A DNA stretch of 64,000 nucleotides from WHSW01 sp963742205 (lineage in GTDB: Bacteria > Actinomycetota > Thermoleophilia > Solirubrobacterales > 70-9): NCBI GenBank assembly GCA_963742205.1, contig CAVUKZ010000009.1, positions 248,001 through 312,000 on the forward strand, in the 5' to 3' direction. The position numbers were made by a program, and so were the translations under genes. Positions 16,041 through 21,543 of this stretch are shown one piece after another. Each line of letters opens with the position of its first letter. Positions within the stretch are counted from its first letter, which is position 1. The notes beneath the pieces are model-generated. The model saw nothing but the letters and a program-made list of their open reading frames with translations, was not told the origin of the DNA and did not search any database.

Positions 16041-16445
16041 CTACTCCGCGAGTCCGGCCGCCTCCAGCGCTTGATCGCGAGACGGAAAGCCGTGAGCCGA
16101 GCTGATCTTGCCGTTGCGCACCGAGATGATCGATCCCCACTGCTGGTCAACTTCGATCCCGCTCGCTCGACCGCGCCCCCTGGCTCGCTGAATCGTGACG
16201 ACGCGGTCTTCGTCAATCTTGTGGACCTCCTCGAGGTGGAAGAACTCCATCTCCAGCCCCATATCGGGGTCGTGGATATCTCCCCACCACTCGCGAAGGC
16301 CGTCATGACCGCGATAAGGGCCGGGGACCGGCGACTCCGCCCAGTTTCTGATCTCGATGCCGGAGTCGCACATGTCCGGAGCGGGGTCACCGGCATTGAG
16401 TCGTACGAACCAAGCGCGGACGATCTCGGCGCTTTCTTGCGTCAT
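16041..16445 (-). CDS. SnoaL-like (NTF2-fold) protein
   Basis: A 134-residue protein with the SnoaL-like pattern: N-terminal helix (MTQESAEIVRAWFVRLNAGD), GHDGLREWWGDI, then the beta sheet ending QQWGSIISVRNGKI and the AALEAAGL-type tail QALEAAGLAE. This fold includes polyketide cyclases, epoxide hydrolases and many uncharacterised stress-related proteins; no catalytic role can be assigned. The ATG at 16445 is preceded by a 15-base element shared exactly with two nearby genes. Confidence 0.8.
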   Translation of the reverse strand: MTQESAEIVRAWFVRLNAGDPAPDMCDSGIEIRNWAESPVPGPYRGHDGLREWWGDIHDPDMGLEMEFFHLEEVHKIDEDRVVTIQRARGRGRASGIEVDQQWGSIISVRNGKISSAHGFPSRDQALEAAGLAE

Positions 16446-16451
16446 CGTCCG

Positions 16452-16466
16452 CGCAGTATCTCGCGG
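16452..16466 (-). promoter_or_regulatory. Promoter element, copy 1 of a 15-base motif
   Basis: CCGCGAGATACTGCG on the minus strand, ending 6 bases before the ATG at 16445. It contains GATACT, a likely -10 box, 9 bases before the start codon, so the transcript should have almost no 5' leader. Identical 15-mers occur at 17356-17370 and 19514-19528. Confidence 0.6.
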
Positions 16467-16543
16467 AAGGTCGCTTCCCATGCGAAGCGACGCTCCGCTT
16501 TCGTCCAAAGCCGCTACATCCGCTTTACACGCGAAGCGAGCAG

Positions 16544-17350
16544 CTATGCCTGGCCTTCGACGCTGCCCCAAGTCTGAATCAGGGTGAAGGTGGTGCCCCA
16601 TCTGCCGGGCTCAGCCAACTCGGCCTCGGCCTCGTGGCGCAGCGAGGCGAGCTCGTCCTCGCTCAGGTTCTGAAGCAGACGAGATTCGAGCGCGACGCTG
16701 AACTGAAGCGGCAGACGCAAATAGGGATGGCCCGGCTTGAGCGCGATTACATGCGCGTCGATCGCCGGCTCCTCGATGCCGATTTCACAGAGGAGTTCGG
16801 GAAGTCCGCGACCGGCTTCGCCACCCAGGCCGGCAAAGATCTCGGAGAGCAATCCGATCAGCCTCTCGGCCGCGGGGGCAGTCGGATTGAAGTGCCACGA
16901 GCCGAGGTCCCACTCCTCCAGCACCAGCACGCCACTGGGCTTGACCAACCGCCGGTGCGCAGCCACCTGCTCACGCTCACGTCCGAGCGGAGCGATCACG
17001 TAGCGGGCGTGGACGAGATCGAAAGATTCGGGCTCCAGCTTGGTCTCGAACAGGTCATCGACGACGAGCTCCACGTTGGAGATCCCCTCTGTCTCCAGAA
17101 ATGAACGAGCGGCATTGAGCAGGTTCTGGTCTACATCGCCGCCGACTACCCGGCCGGACGGGCCGACCCACTCGCTCAGGATCCGAAGCCAGCCCAGTGC
17201 TCCGCAGCCCACGTCAAGGGTGCGGCTCCCGGATCCGCCGTTGACCTTCGAGAGGAGCCGCCGACCGGCGGGCTCCCACACGCGCGACTGAAGCTGCAGG
17301 CGCTCCAACTCGGAGGGTTGGTCGGCCAGCAGGTAGTCCTTCGACGACAC
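16544..17350 (-). CDS. SAM-dependent methyltransferase
   Basis: A 268-residue class I methyltransferase. Motif I is TLDVGCGALGWLRIL (near residues 45-58), the acidic residue ending strand 2 is in VVGGDVDQNLL, and VVDDLFE marks the adenine-binding loop. The C-terminal half carries a long helical cap (APAAERLIGLLSEIFAGLGG) typical of small-molecule methyltransferases. The substrate is unknown. Start chosen as GTG 17350 because it follows the conserved promoter element by 5 bases; an open frame extends upstream but has no support. Confidence 0.82.
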   Translation of the reverse strand: MSSKDYLLADQPSELERLQLQSRVWEPAGRRLLSKVNGGSGSRTLDVGCGALGWLRILSEWVGPSGRVVGGDVDQNLLNAARSFLETEGISNVELVVDDLFETKLEPESFDLVHARYVIAPLGREREQVAAHRRLVKPSGVLVLEEWDLGSWHFNPTAPAAERLIGLLSEIFAGLGGEAGRGLPELLCEIGIEEPAIDAHVIALKPGHPYLRLPLQFSVALESRLLQNLSEDELASLRHEAEAELAEPGRWGTTFTLIQTWGSVEGQA

Positions 17351-17355
17351 CGCTA

Positions 17356-17370
17356 CGCAGTATCTCGCGG
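17356..17370 (-). promoter_or_regulatory. Promoter element, copy 2 of the 15-base motif
   Basis: This is the same 15 bases as at 16452-16466, here 5 bases before the GTG at 17350. Similarity to copy 1 continues upstream (a GCTTyGCATGGrA stretch on the minus strand about 20 bases away), which suggests the two promoters derive from one ancestor. Confidence 0.6.
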
Positions 17371-17565
17371 AAAGCGCCGCATTCCATGCAAAGCGGAGCA
17401 AACCCTCAGCTCGAGGGGGCGCAAGCCGACCCGTCGGGGAACCGCTACTCCCCTGCACTCGGGCACTCGATCGGGCGCTGCTGGGCACTAGCGCCACAAA
17501 TCAGCTGGCAGAGCAGGCAAACCAAGCGGATCTCCGGGGCGCCGAAACCCCTGCTGTCAAGCGGC

Positions 17566-17571
17566 TAGACT
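17566..17571 (+). promoter_or_regulatory. Likely -10 box of the tRNA-Val gene
   Basis: TAGACT lies 10 bases before the mature tRNA 5' end at 17582, the right distance for a short tRNA leader. No good -35 hexamer is evident at the usual spacing. The 180 bases before it (from 17371) hold no recognisable gene. Confidence 0.45.
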
Positions 17572-17581
17572 CGCCGCTCCC

Positions 17582-17654
17582 GGGCGCTTAGCTCAGTTGG
17601 GAGAGCGCCAGCTCGACAAGCTGGAGGTCACTGGTTCGAGCCCAGTAGCGCCCA
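17582..17654 (+). tRNA. tRNA-Val (anticodon GAC)
   Basis: A full cloverleaf is seen. Acceptor GGGCGCT pairs with AGCGCCC (17647-17653), D arm GCTC/GAGC, anticodon stem CCAGC/GCTGG (17608-17612, 17620-17624) and T arm ACTGG/CCAGT with loop TTCGAGC. The 7-base anticodon loop is TCGACAA, giving anticodon GAC (valine, GUY codons) with C instead of the nearly universal U at position 33. Discriminator A is at 17654, with CC (17655-17656) encoded next. The 3' end served as an integration site. Confidence 0.93.
17629..17654 (+). repeat. attL-like site in the tRNA-Val 3' end
   Basis: Twenty-six bases from the T arm to the discriminator base (CACTGGT, 2 bases, then GAGCCCAGTAGCGCCCA) recur at 19053-19078 with only the 2 central bases changed (TC versus AT). 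This is the typical core of a tyrosine-recombinase attachment site in a tRNA gene. Confidence 0.8.
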
Positions 17655-17663
17655 CCTCGAAGA

Positions 17664-17686
17664 CCCCGCTCTACAGCGGGGTTTTC
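17664..17686 (+). terminator. Intrinsic terminator after tRNA-Val
   Basis: CCCCGCT (17664-17670), loop CTAC, AGCGGGG (17675-17681), then TTTT. A textbook rho-independent terminator 9 bases after the tRNA. It lies inside the recombined segment, so it was probably supplied by the element. Confidence 0.9.
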
Positions 17687-17689
17687 TCG

Positions 17690-17904
17690 TTCTCGGGAGT
17701 TCGGGGAGGAGGCTCTCGGGCGCCGGCGCCTCGATTCTGCCCGGTTCCGCCCAATCAGCACCCTGTACGAGCGCTCGCGGCCGCTCTCGCTCACCATCGC
17801 GACGGCTCATCAGGTGCGTGTAGACGCGGAGGCTGAACCGCGGGGTCCGCGTGACCGAGCTGCGCCACGATGTAGGCCGGATCCTCACCGCAGGCGGCGA
17901 GCAG
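17690..17904 (-). pseudogene. Tyrosine recombinase (integrase) C-terminal remnant
   Basis: Read on the minus strand from 17904: LLAACGEDPAYIVAQLGHAD, then after a one-base shift RFSLRVYTHLMSRRDGERE and RALVQGADWAE. These match the end of phage-type integrases, with the His of LGHAD and the nucleophilic Tyr of RVYTH. The shift is within GACCCCGCGG, where one extra C breaks the frame. Nothing of the catalytic core upstream (the first Arg region) can be recognised, so the enzyme is dead. The frame runs on through the tRNA terminator to a stop near 17628. Confidence 0.75.
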
Positions 17905-18212
17905 GCCGCGAGCCGGTCGAGGACCTCGTATAGAGAAGAGCGCCGCGGGATCCTGTTTGGTTGATGCGCGAACAGGGGGATGGTCTGGGCCTCGCAGCCA
18001 GTCCCATCCCCTGCTCGCTATATGGCCCGCTCCGGCTGAAGGGGGGGACAGCCGGACGCGGGAGCCTAATCTTGGGTCTTCCCGGGCCCCCTGTCGGTAA
18101 ACGCCGTGCTTTTTGGGATGTACGAAAGCGGCGCCAGGGACGCCGGGTAAACGCGGAGCCTCGGGGGTAGGTCGTCCTCATTATCGGGAAAGCCCAGAGG
18201 CAAGGACGAGAG

Positions 18213-18314
18213 ATGGCAATTCGACGCAAGGTCGAGCACCTGATCCACAAGCGCGACGGATCGATCGGCGAGCGCGATAGCTACGGGAACGATCCGGCCT
18301 CGCGCCCCGGCTGA
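18213..18314 (+). CDS. Small basic ORF in the element
   Basis: A 33-residue ORF starting MAIRRKVEHLIHKRDGSIG and ending in SRPG. It has a purine-rich upstream stretch (GGACGAGAG) close to the ATG. The charged sequence looks protein-like, but no family is recognised and a role such as an element-encoded small regulator is only a guess. Confidence 0.35.
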   Translation: MAIRRKVEHLIHKRDGSIGERDSYGNDPASRPG

Positions 18315-18513
18315 ACGGACTCGGTGGGCCATGGGCAGCGGATTTGCGCCCTTCCCACGGAGTAGACGCAACTTGTCCCTCCGGGACGAGACGGGACACA
18401 CGGCCCCGGGCCCGCGAGCAAGCAGATGGTCCGGTGCCGCTCTTGCACGCGCGGGCAGTCCTACCTTGCCCTGGCGCGGCTCCACCCGGATCGTATGGGA
18501 CCGTGTGCGCTCC

Positions 18514-18969
18514 ATGGACGAGTCGCTGATCGAGATCTTCCAGCGAGAGCTGCGAATCCAATGCAGCTTTGTCGTTCGGGGCGCGGTCCAGGTGAATGCC
18601 GGGCTGAAGGAGATGGATGTCGACGGAGTCTGGTTCGCGCTCCAGGGGATCCTGATCTCAGCTTCGAATGCGTCGAAGGTGCTTTGGGGCACCAATGCCA
18701 AAGTGAAAGCCGCGCGGGCGTCATTACGCGAGTCGGTGCAGGTCGACGACGACTCACCGCTCAACGACCGCCGTGTGCGCAATAGCTTCGAGCACATCGA
18801 CCAACGGATCACGAAGTGGTTCGGCCAGAAGGGGTCCGCAAACATGTACGTCGGCCGCAACATTGGCGCGCCGGACTCCGTCAAGATTGACGGCGAACCT
18901 CCCGCCGACCCGTTTGGTCAGTTTGACCCCAAGACCTCCAAGCTGACCTTCTGGGAGGAGTCGGATTGA
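18514..18969 (+). CDS. Unrecognised 151-residue protein, cargo of the element
   Basis: Taken from ATG 18514 (MDESLIEIFQRELRIQC); a longer frame from 18331 adds an unlikely Pro/Arg-rich extension. The product is soluble and mixed alpha/beta, with conserved-looking segments DGVWFALQGILISASNASK, RRVRNSFEHIDQRI and NMYVGRNIG. Codon use is less GC-biased than in surrounding genes, consistent with transfer. A FEHIDQRI-type pattern with polar residues occurs in some uncharacterised small proteins, but I cannot name a family. A short open segment in another frame (to 19050) follows. Confidence 0.6.
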   Translation: MDESLIEIFQRELRIQCSFVVRGAVQVNAGLKEMDVDGVWFALQGILISASNASKVLWGTNAKVKAARASLRESVQVDDDSPLNDRRVRNSFEHIDQRITKWFGQKGSANMYVGRNIGAPDSVKIDGEPPADPFGQFDPKTSKLTFWEESD

Positions 18970-19052
18970 GCTCCAGGCGATCATCGTGGAGGCAGAGCGA
19001 ATCATTGACGCGATTGATCGGGCGTTGGCCGAGCGATCCGGATCGGGATAGA

Positions 19053-19078
19053 CACTGGTATGAGCCCAGTAGCGCCCA
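19053..19078 (+). repeat. attR-like copy of the tRNA-Val 3' end
   Basis: This is the second copy of the 26-base site: CACTGGT at 19053-19059, two mismatches, then GAGCCCAGTAGCGCCCA at 19062-19078. The rest of the tRNA is absent, so it is a duplicated end rather than a second tRNA gene. Confidence 0.8.
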
Positions 19079-19099
19079 TCACCCGGCCTTCGACAGCGC

Positions 19100-19507
19100 C
19101 TAATCCGACAGCCCGGCGGCTTCGAGGGCATTAGCTTCGTCGTAGAACTCGCGAATGCGCACGATCAGACCGTCCCGGATCGTGAGCAACTCGTAGTCGG
19201 TCGAGCGGACCTCGGCGCCACTCGCCGCGCCGCGCCCCACCTCGGTGCCCTTGACGAGAACCTCATCGCCTCCGCAGTCGATGACCTGCTGGACGTCAAA
19301 TCGGTAGTCGGCGAAGCTCTCGAGCCACTCCTCGAGCCGCTGCCTGACTCCCTCACGGCCCCGATAGGTCGTGCCGTCCTCGGGTGCGCTCCACTCGACG
19401 TCGGGATGGCACAACGCCATCGTTCTGGGCATCGCGGCCAGCAGCGTGTTCTTGCCCGTGGCCGGCTCGTACCAGCGCGTCGCGATCTCCACGTTCTCCT
19501 GCGACAT
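19100..19507 (-). CDS. SnoaL-like (NTF2-fold) protein, MSQENVEI type
   Basis: The 135-residue product begins MSQENVEIATRWYEP and has the SnoaL-like core: DVEWSAPEDGTTYRGREGVRQ, a sheet with QQVIDCGGDEVLVKG, and the tail EFYDEANALEAAGLSD. The opening and tail are the stereotyped form of a large actinobacterial paralogous group of unknown function. Start ATG 19507 sits 6 bases after the third copy of the 15-base promoter element. The stop is about 20 bases from attR. Confidence 0.85.
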   Translation of the reverse strand: MSQENVEIATRWYEPATGKNTLLAAMPRTMALCHPDVEWSAPEDGTTYRGREGVRQRLEEWLESFADYRFDVQQVIDCGGDEVLVKGTEVGRGAASGAEVRSTDYELLTIRDGLIVRIREFYDEANALEAAGLSD

Positions 19508-19513
19508 CGCCCC

Positions 19514-19528
19514 CGCAGTATCTCGCGG
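19514..19528 (-). promoter_or_regulatory. Promoter element, copy 3 of the 15-base motif
   Basis: CCGCGAGATACTGCG on the minus strand, 6 bases before the ATG at 19507, with GATACT 9 bases before it. It is identical to the copies at 16452 and 17356. Upstream similarity to the other two is weak here. Confidence 0.6.
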
Positions 19529-19734
19529 CGGGCGCCGGGCCTTGACATGGGGCGGGCACGCGCGAGCCGGCCAACAGGCGGCGCCCCGCCGATCTCAGCG
19601 AGGCGCCGTACGCGGTAGGTGTTTCATCGCGAGGGGGGCAAGCCCTCTCGCTGTGGCATTAACGTCGAGCGCCGCGCCGCGCTTTCGGCGACAGCGCGAC
19701 ACCGGACGCGGGGACGGGATTCGCACCGCACCAC

Positions 19735-19764
19735 TTGACCTGGCCCTCGCCGGTCGAAGATACT
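19735..19764 (+). promoter_or_regulatory. Promoter of the universal stress protein gene
   Basis: TTGACC (19735-19740), 18 bases, GATACT (19759-19764), then 7 bases to the ATG at 19772. This is the best -35/-10 pair in the window and predicts a transcript that starts at or next to the start codon. The rest of 19529-19734 has no recognisable gene. Confidence 0.7.
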
Positions 19765-19771
19765 CGCGCGC

Positions 19772-20188
19772 ATGTTCTCCACAGTGGCCGTCGGTACCGA
19801 CGGATCGGCAACGGCAGGCGAAGCGGTCGAGAAGGCGGCCGAGATCGCCCGACGCTTCGACGCAAAGCTCGTTCTCCTGAGCGCGACCGAGGGCCCCGGC
19901 GCCCCGCCGGACGGGGATCCGGAGCTCCAGTGGGCGACCAACTCCGCGGCCCGGGTCACGGCGCTCCTCGAGCAGCTCGCGCACGAGCTCGGCGAGGATG
20001 GGCTCGAGGTCGAGACGCGGGCGGAGGAGGGCGATCCCGCCGAGACCCTGGTGCGCCTCGCCGAGGAGGCCGGCGCCGAGCTGCTGGTGATCGGCAACAA
20101 GGGGATGCAGCGACGGGTACTCGGGAGCGTTCCGAACACGGTCACGCACCGAGCCGGCTGCTCGGTCCTGGTCGTCAAGACCACCTGA
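19772..20188 (+). CDS. Universal stress protein (UspA family)
   Basis: The 138-residue product is a single Usp domain. It has the N-terminal VAVGTDGSATAGEAVEKA strand-helix with nucleotide-contacting Asp10, and the ATP-binding signature GNKGMQRRVLGSVPNTVTH near residues 110-128 (G-2x-G-9x-G/S-x). ATP-binding Usps are dimers induced by stress or stasis. The gene has its own strong leaderless-type promoter and is monocistronic. Confidence 0.9.
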   Translation: MFSTVAVGTDGSATAGEAVEKAAEIARRFDAKLVLLSATEGPGAPPDGDPELQWATNSAARVTALLEQLAHELGEDGLEVETRAEEGDPAETLVRLAEEAGAELLVIGNKGMQRRVLGSVPNTVTHRAGCSVLVVKTT

Positions 20189-20201
20189 CCGCGTCGACCG
20201 A

Positions 20202-20240
20202 TGGGCGCTATTCGTCCCCTGAGAGGACGGTTTGCGCCCA
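20202..20240. repeat. Hairpin repeat, copy 1
   Basis: TGGGCGC (20202-20208) pairs with GCGCCCA (20234-20240), with an inner stem of CGTCC against GGACG. The unit GATGGGCGCT-TTCGTCC-AGGACGGTTTGCGCCC recurs 200 bases downstream. Both lie in the gene-free 20189-20515 stretch between the stress protein and a SnoaL-like gene. Confidence 0.6.
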
Positions 20241-20407
20241 TGACCGGGGGTGGGCGACCGCGGTGCGATTGGGAGGGTCTGGCAGCGAGGTGCGGCCGGT
20301 GGTGGCGGCGGTCAGGAAGGCAGGCACCCCACGAGTGTCGAGTTTGGTGCCCTCAGAGCGACTAAGTCGACGCTCGGCGTCGAGGTGCGCGCCTCCCGCC
20401 GGCCGAT

Positions 20408-20443
20408 GGGCGCTTTCGTCCTCGGGGAGGACGGTTTGCGCCC
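20408..20443. repeat. Hairpin repeat, copy 2
   Basis: GGGCGC (20408-20413) pairs with GCGCCC (20438-20443) around the same inner CGTCC/GGACG stem. The segment GAGGACGGTTTGCGCCC is nearly identical to copy 1 while the loop differs (CTCGGG versus CCTGA). The divergence in the loop with preserved stems suggests selection on structure. The 165 bases between the copies hold nothing I recognise. Confidence 0.6.
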
Positions 20444-20515
20444 GCGGCGGGGAGTGGCGATGAATTGGCGGCGCTCGCCGGGTCGTAATCACGAACCCGA
20501 GCAGAGGAGGCAGCC

Positions 20516-20860
20516 ATGCCCGCCCGAGACCGCCTGCAGCTGGCGCGCGACGTCTACGGCGCCTACGTTTCCGGCGATCGCGCCGCGCTGGAGGAGCTGA
20601 TCGCCGACGACTTCGTCTTCTACAGCCCGCCGGACCCGGGCATCGACCGCGAGGCCTACTGGGAGCGTTGCTGGCCGAACTCCGAGACCCTGAAGGCGTT
20701 TGACTTCGTGCGGCTGGTCGAGAACGGGGATGAGGTGATCGTCACCTACGAGAGCACGAAATCCGACGGGCGGCGCTTTCGCAACACGGAGGTCCTGACG
20801 TTCACCGGCGACGACCGGCTGGCCCGTGCCGAGGTCTACTTCGGCTGGGACGTGGAGTAG
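20516..20860 (+). CDS. SnoaL-like (NTF2-fold) protein
   Basis: The 114-residue product has the NTF2-like order: helix LQLARDVYGAYVSGDRAAL, DDFVFYSPPDPGIDREAYWER, then NGDEVIVTYESTKSDGRRF and TGDDRLARAEVYFG. It is the third such fold within 5 kb. Unlike the other two it has a canonical GAGGAGG ribosome site before the ATG and no copy of the 15-base promoter element. Function unknown. Confidence 0.82.
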   Translation: MPARDRLQLARDVYGAYVSGDRAALEELIADDFVFYSPPDPGIDREAYWERCWPNSETLKAFDFVRLVENGDEVIVTYESTKSDGRRFRNTEVLTFTGDDRLARAEVYFGWDVE

Positions 20861-20895
20861 CCGCCAGGCGAACACACGTTCGATATGCTCGCGAC

Positions 20896-21147
20896 GTGCC
20901 GTGCGATTTCTGCCGCAGTCCGCGCGTGCGCTGGCGCTACCCGGCCGGCGAGCGCTCGTGGGCGGCGTGCGAGCGCTGCCATGGGGCGATCGCCAGCGAC
21001 GACCGCCAGGCCCTCTTGGAGCGCGTGCTGTTCGCGCCCATTCCCCGCAGCGTCTCCGACCGCTACGCGCCGCTGATCCGCAGTCGAGCGCGGGAGCTGC
21101 ACGAGGAGTTCTGGGAGACGCGCAGCGGCCCGCCGACGCCCGGCTGA
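20896..21147 (+). CDS. Small protein with a zinc-ribbon-like Cys pattern
   Basis: The 83-residue product begins MPCDFCRSPRVRWRYP and has a second pair in AACERCHGAI, giving CxxC...CxxC spaced by about 19 residues, a probable zinc site. The rest is helical and charged. The GTG start at 20896 is 6 bases after a TATGCT box (20884-20889), a leaderless arrangement. No characterised family is recognised. Confidence 0.7.
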   Translation: MPCDFCRSPRVRWRYPAGERSWAACERCHGAIASDDRQALLERVLFAPIPRSVSDRYAPLIRSRARELHEEFWETRSGPPTPG

Positions 21148-21222
21148 GCGTCGTTTCGCGGCTAACAGCCGGGGTAAATGGTCCGTCCGAGGCTTCGCTG
21201 AGGCCCGAAAGGAGGACGAGAC

Positions 21223-21282
21223 ATGTACATCGGCATCGGGACGCTGATCATCATCATCCTGCTGATCATCCTGCTCACCTAG
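21223..21282 (+). CDS. 19-residue hydrophobic peptide
   Basis: The ORF encodes MYIGIGTLIIIILLIILLT and is preceded by a perfect AAAGGAGG ribosome site 8 bases upstream. Almost every residue is Ile, Leu or Gly, so it can span a membrane once. The strong ribosome site, absence of any longer frame, and clean stop argue that it is translated. It may resemble the tiny hydrophobic proteins often seen in actinobacteria, with unknown function. Its last 4 bases overlap the end of the convergent gene. Confidence 0.6.
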   Translation: MYIGIGTLIIIILLIILLT

Positions 21283-21539
21283 TCGTTGCTGGGCCCGTGC
21301 ACGGCGATCATCGCGCCGATCACGGTGACGATGATCATCGCGAACACGATCCACTCGGCGACGCTGTTGAGGTCGAAGGCGGCCGCGTAGACCAGCGCCG
21401 CCAGCACGAGCACGCAGACGGCGGTGAGGATCTGCAGATGGCGGCGCTGCCGCTCGAGCTTGCGCTCGTGCGGCAGCGAGTGCGTCGGCGTGTGGTGCAG
21501 TCCGTGGTGCTCGCCGGAGCGCTCGGGCTCGCCGCTCAT
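21279..21539 (-). CDS. Small membrane protein with His-rich N-terminus
   Basis: An 86-residue protein: a hydrophilic, His-rich N-terminus (EHHGLHHTPTHSLPHERK), then two hydrophobic segments (LQILTAVCVLVLAALVYAAA and WIVFAMIIVTVIGAMIAV). The His cluster could bind metal. The gene converges with the 19-residue ORF. The start lies 4 bases beyond the stop of the acylase gene on the same strand, so the two may be cotranscribed. Confidence 0.65.
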   Translation of the reverse strand: MSGEPERSGEHHGLHHTPTHSLPHERKLERQRRHLQILTAVCVLVLAALVYAAAFDLNSVAEWIVFAMIIVTVIGAMIAVHGPSND

Positions 21540-21543
21540 CGGC

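Larger units (their letters stand above)
17655..19078. mobile_element. Decayed 1.4 kb integrative element in tRNA-Val
   Basis: Bounded by the tRNA 3' end and its second copy at 19053-19078, this segment holds a frameshifted integrase C-terminus next to the tRNA, a 33-codon ORF, and one intact 151-codon gene of unknown function. Its coding part is visibly less GC-rich than the flanks. The integrase orientation (reading toward attL) and tRNA-proximal position are normal for integrative elements. The rest of 17905-18212 and 18315-18513 has no recognisable gene, apart from an imperfect inverted repeat CAGGGGgATGG / CCATCCCCTG near 17970-18014. Confidence 0.75.

Noticed and set aside
17588..17797. 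Minus-strand ORF ending in a RYWARTSDLQLVELALSQLS-like sequence
   Set aside because: It is the reverse reading of the tRNA-Val gene and its terminator; such ORFs are a common annotation artefact.
20189..20515. CRISPR array in the repeat-containing gap
   Set aside because: There are only two imperfect hairpin copies 200 bases apart, with no regular spacers and no cas genes in the window.
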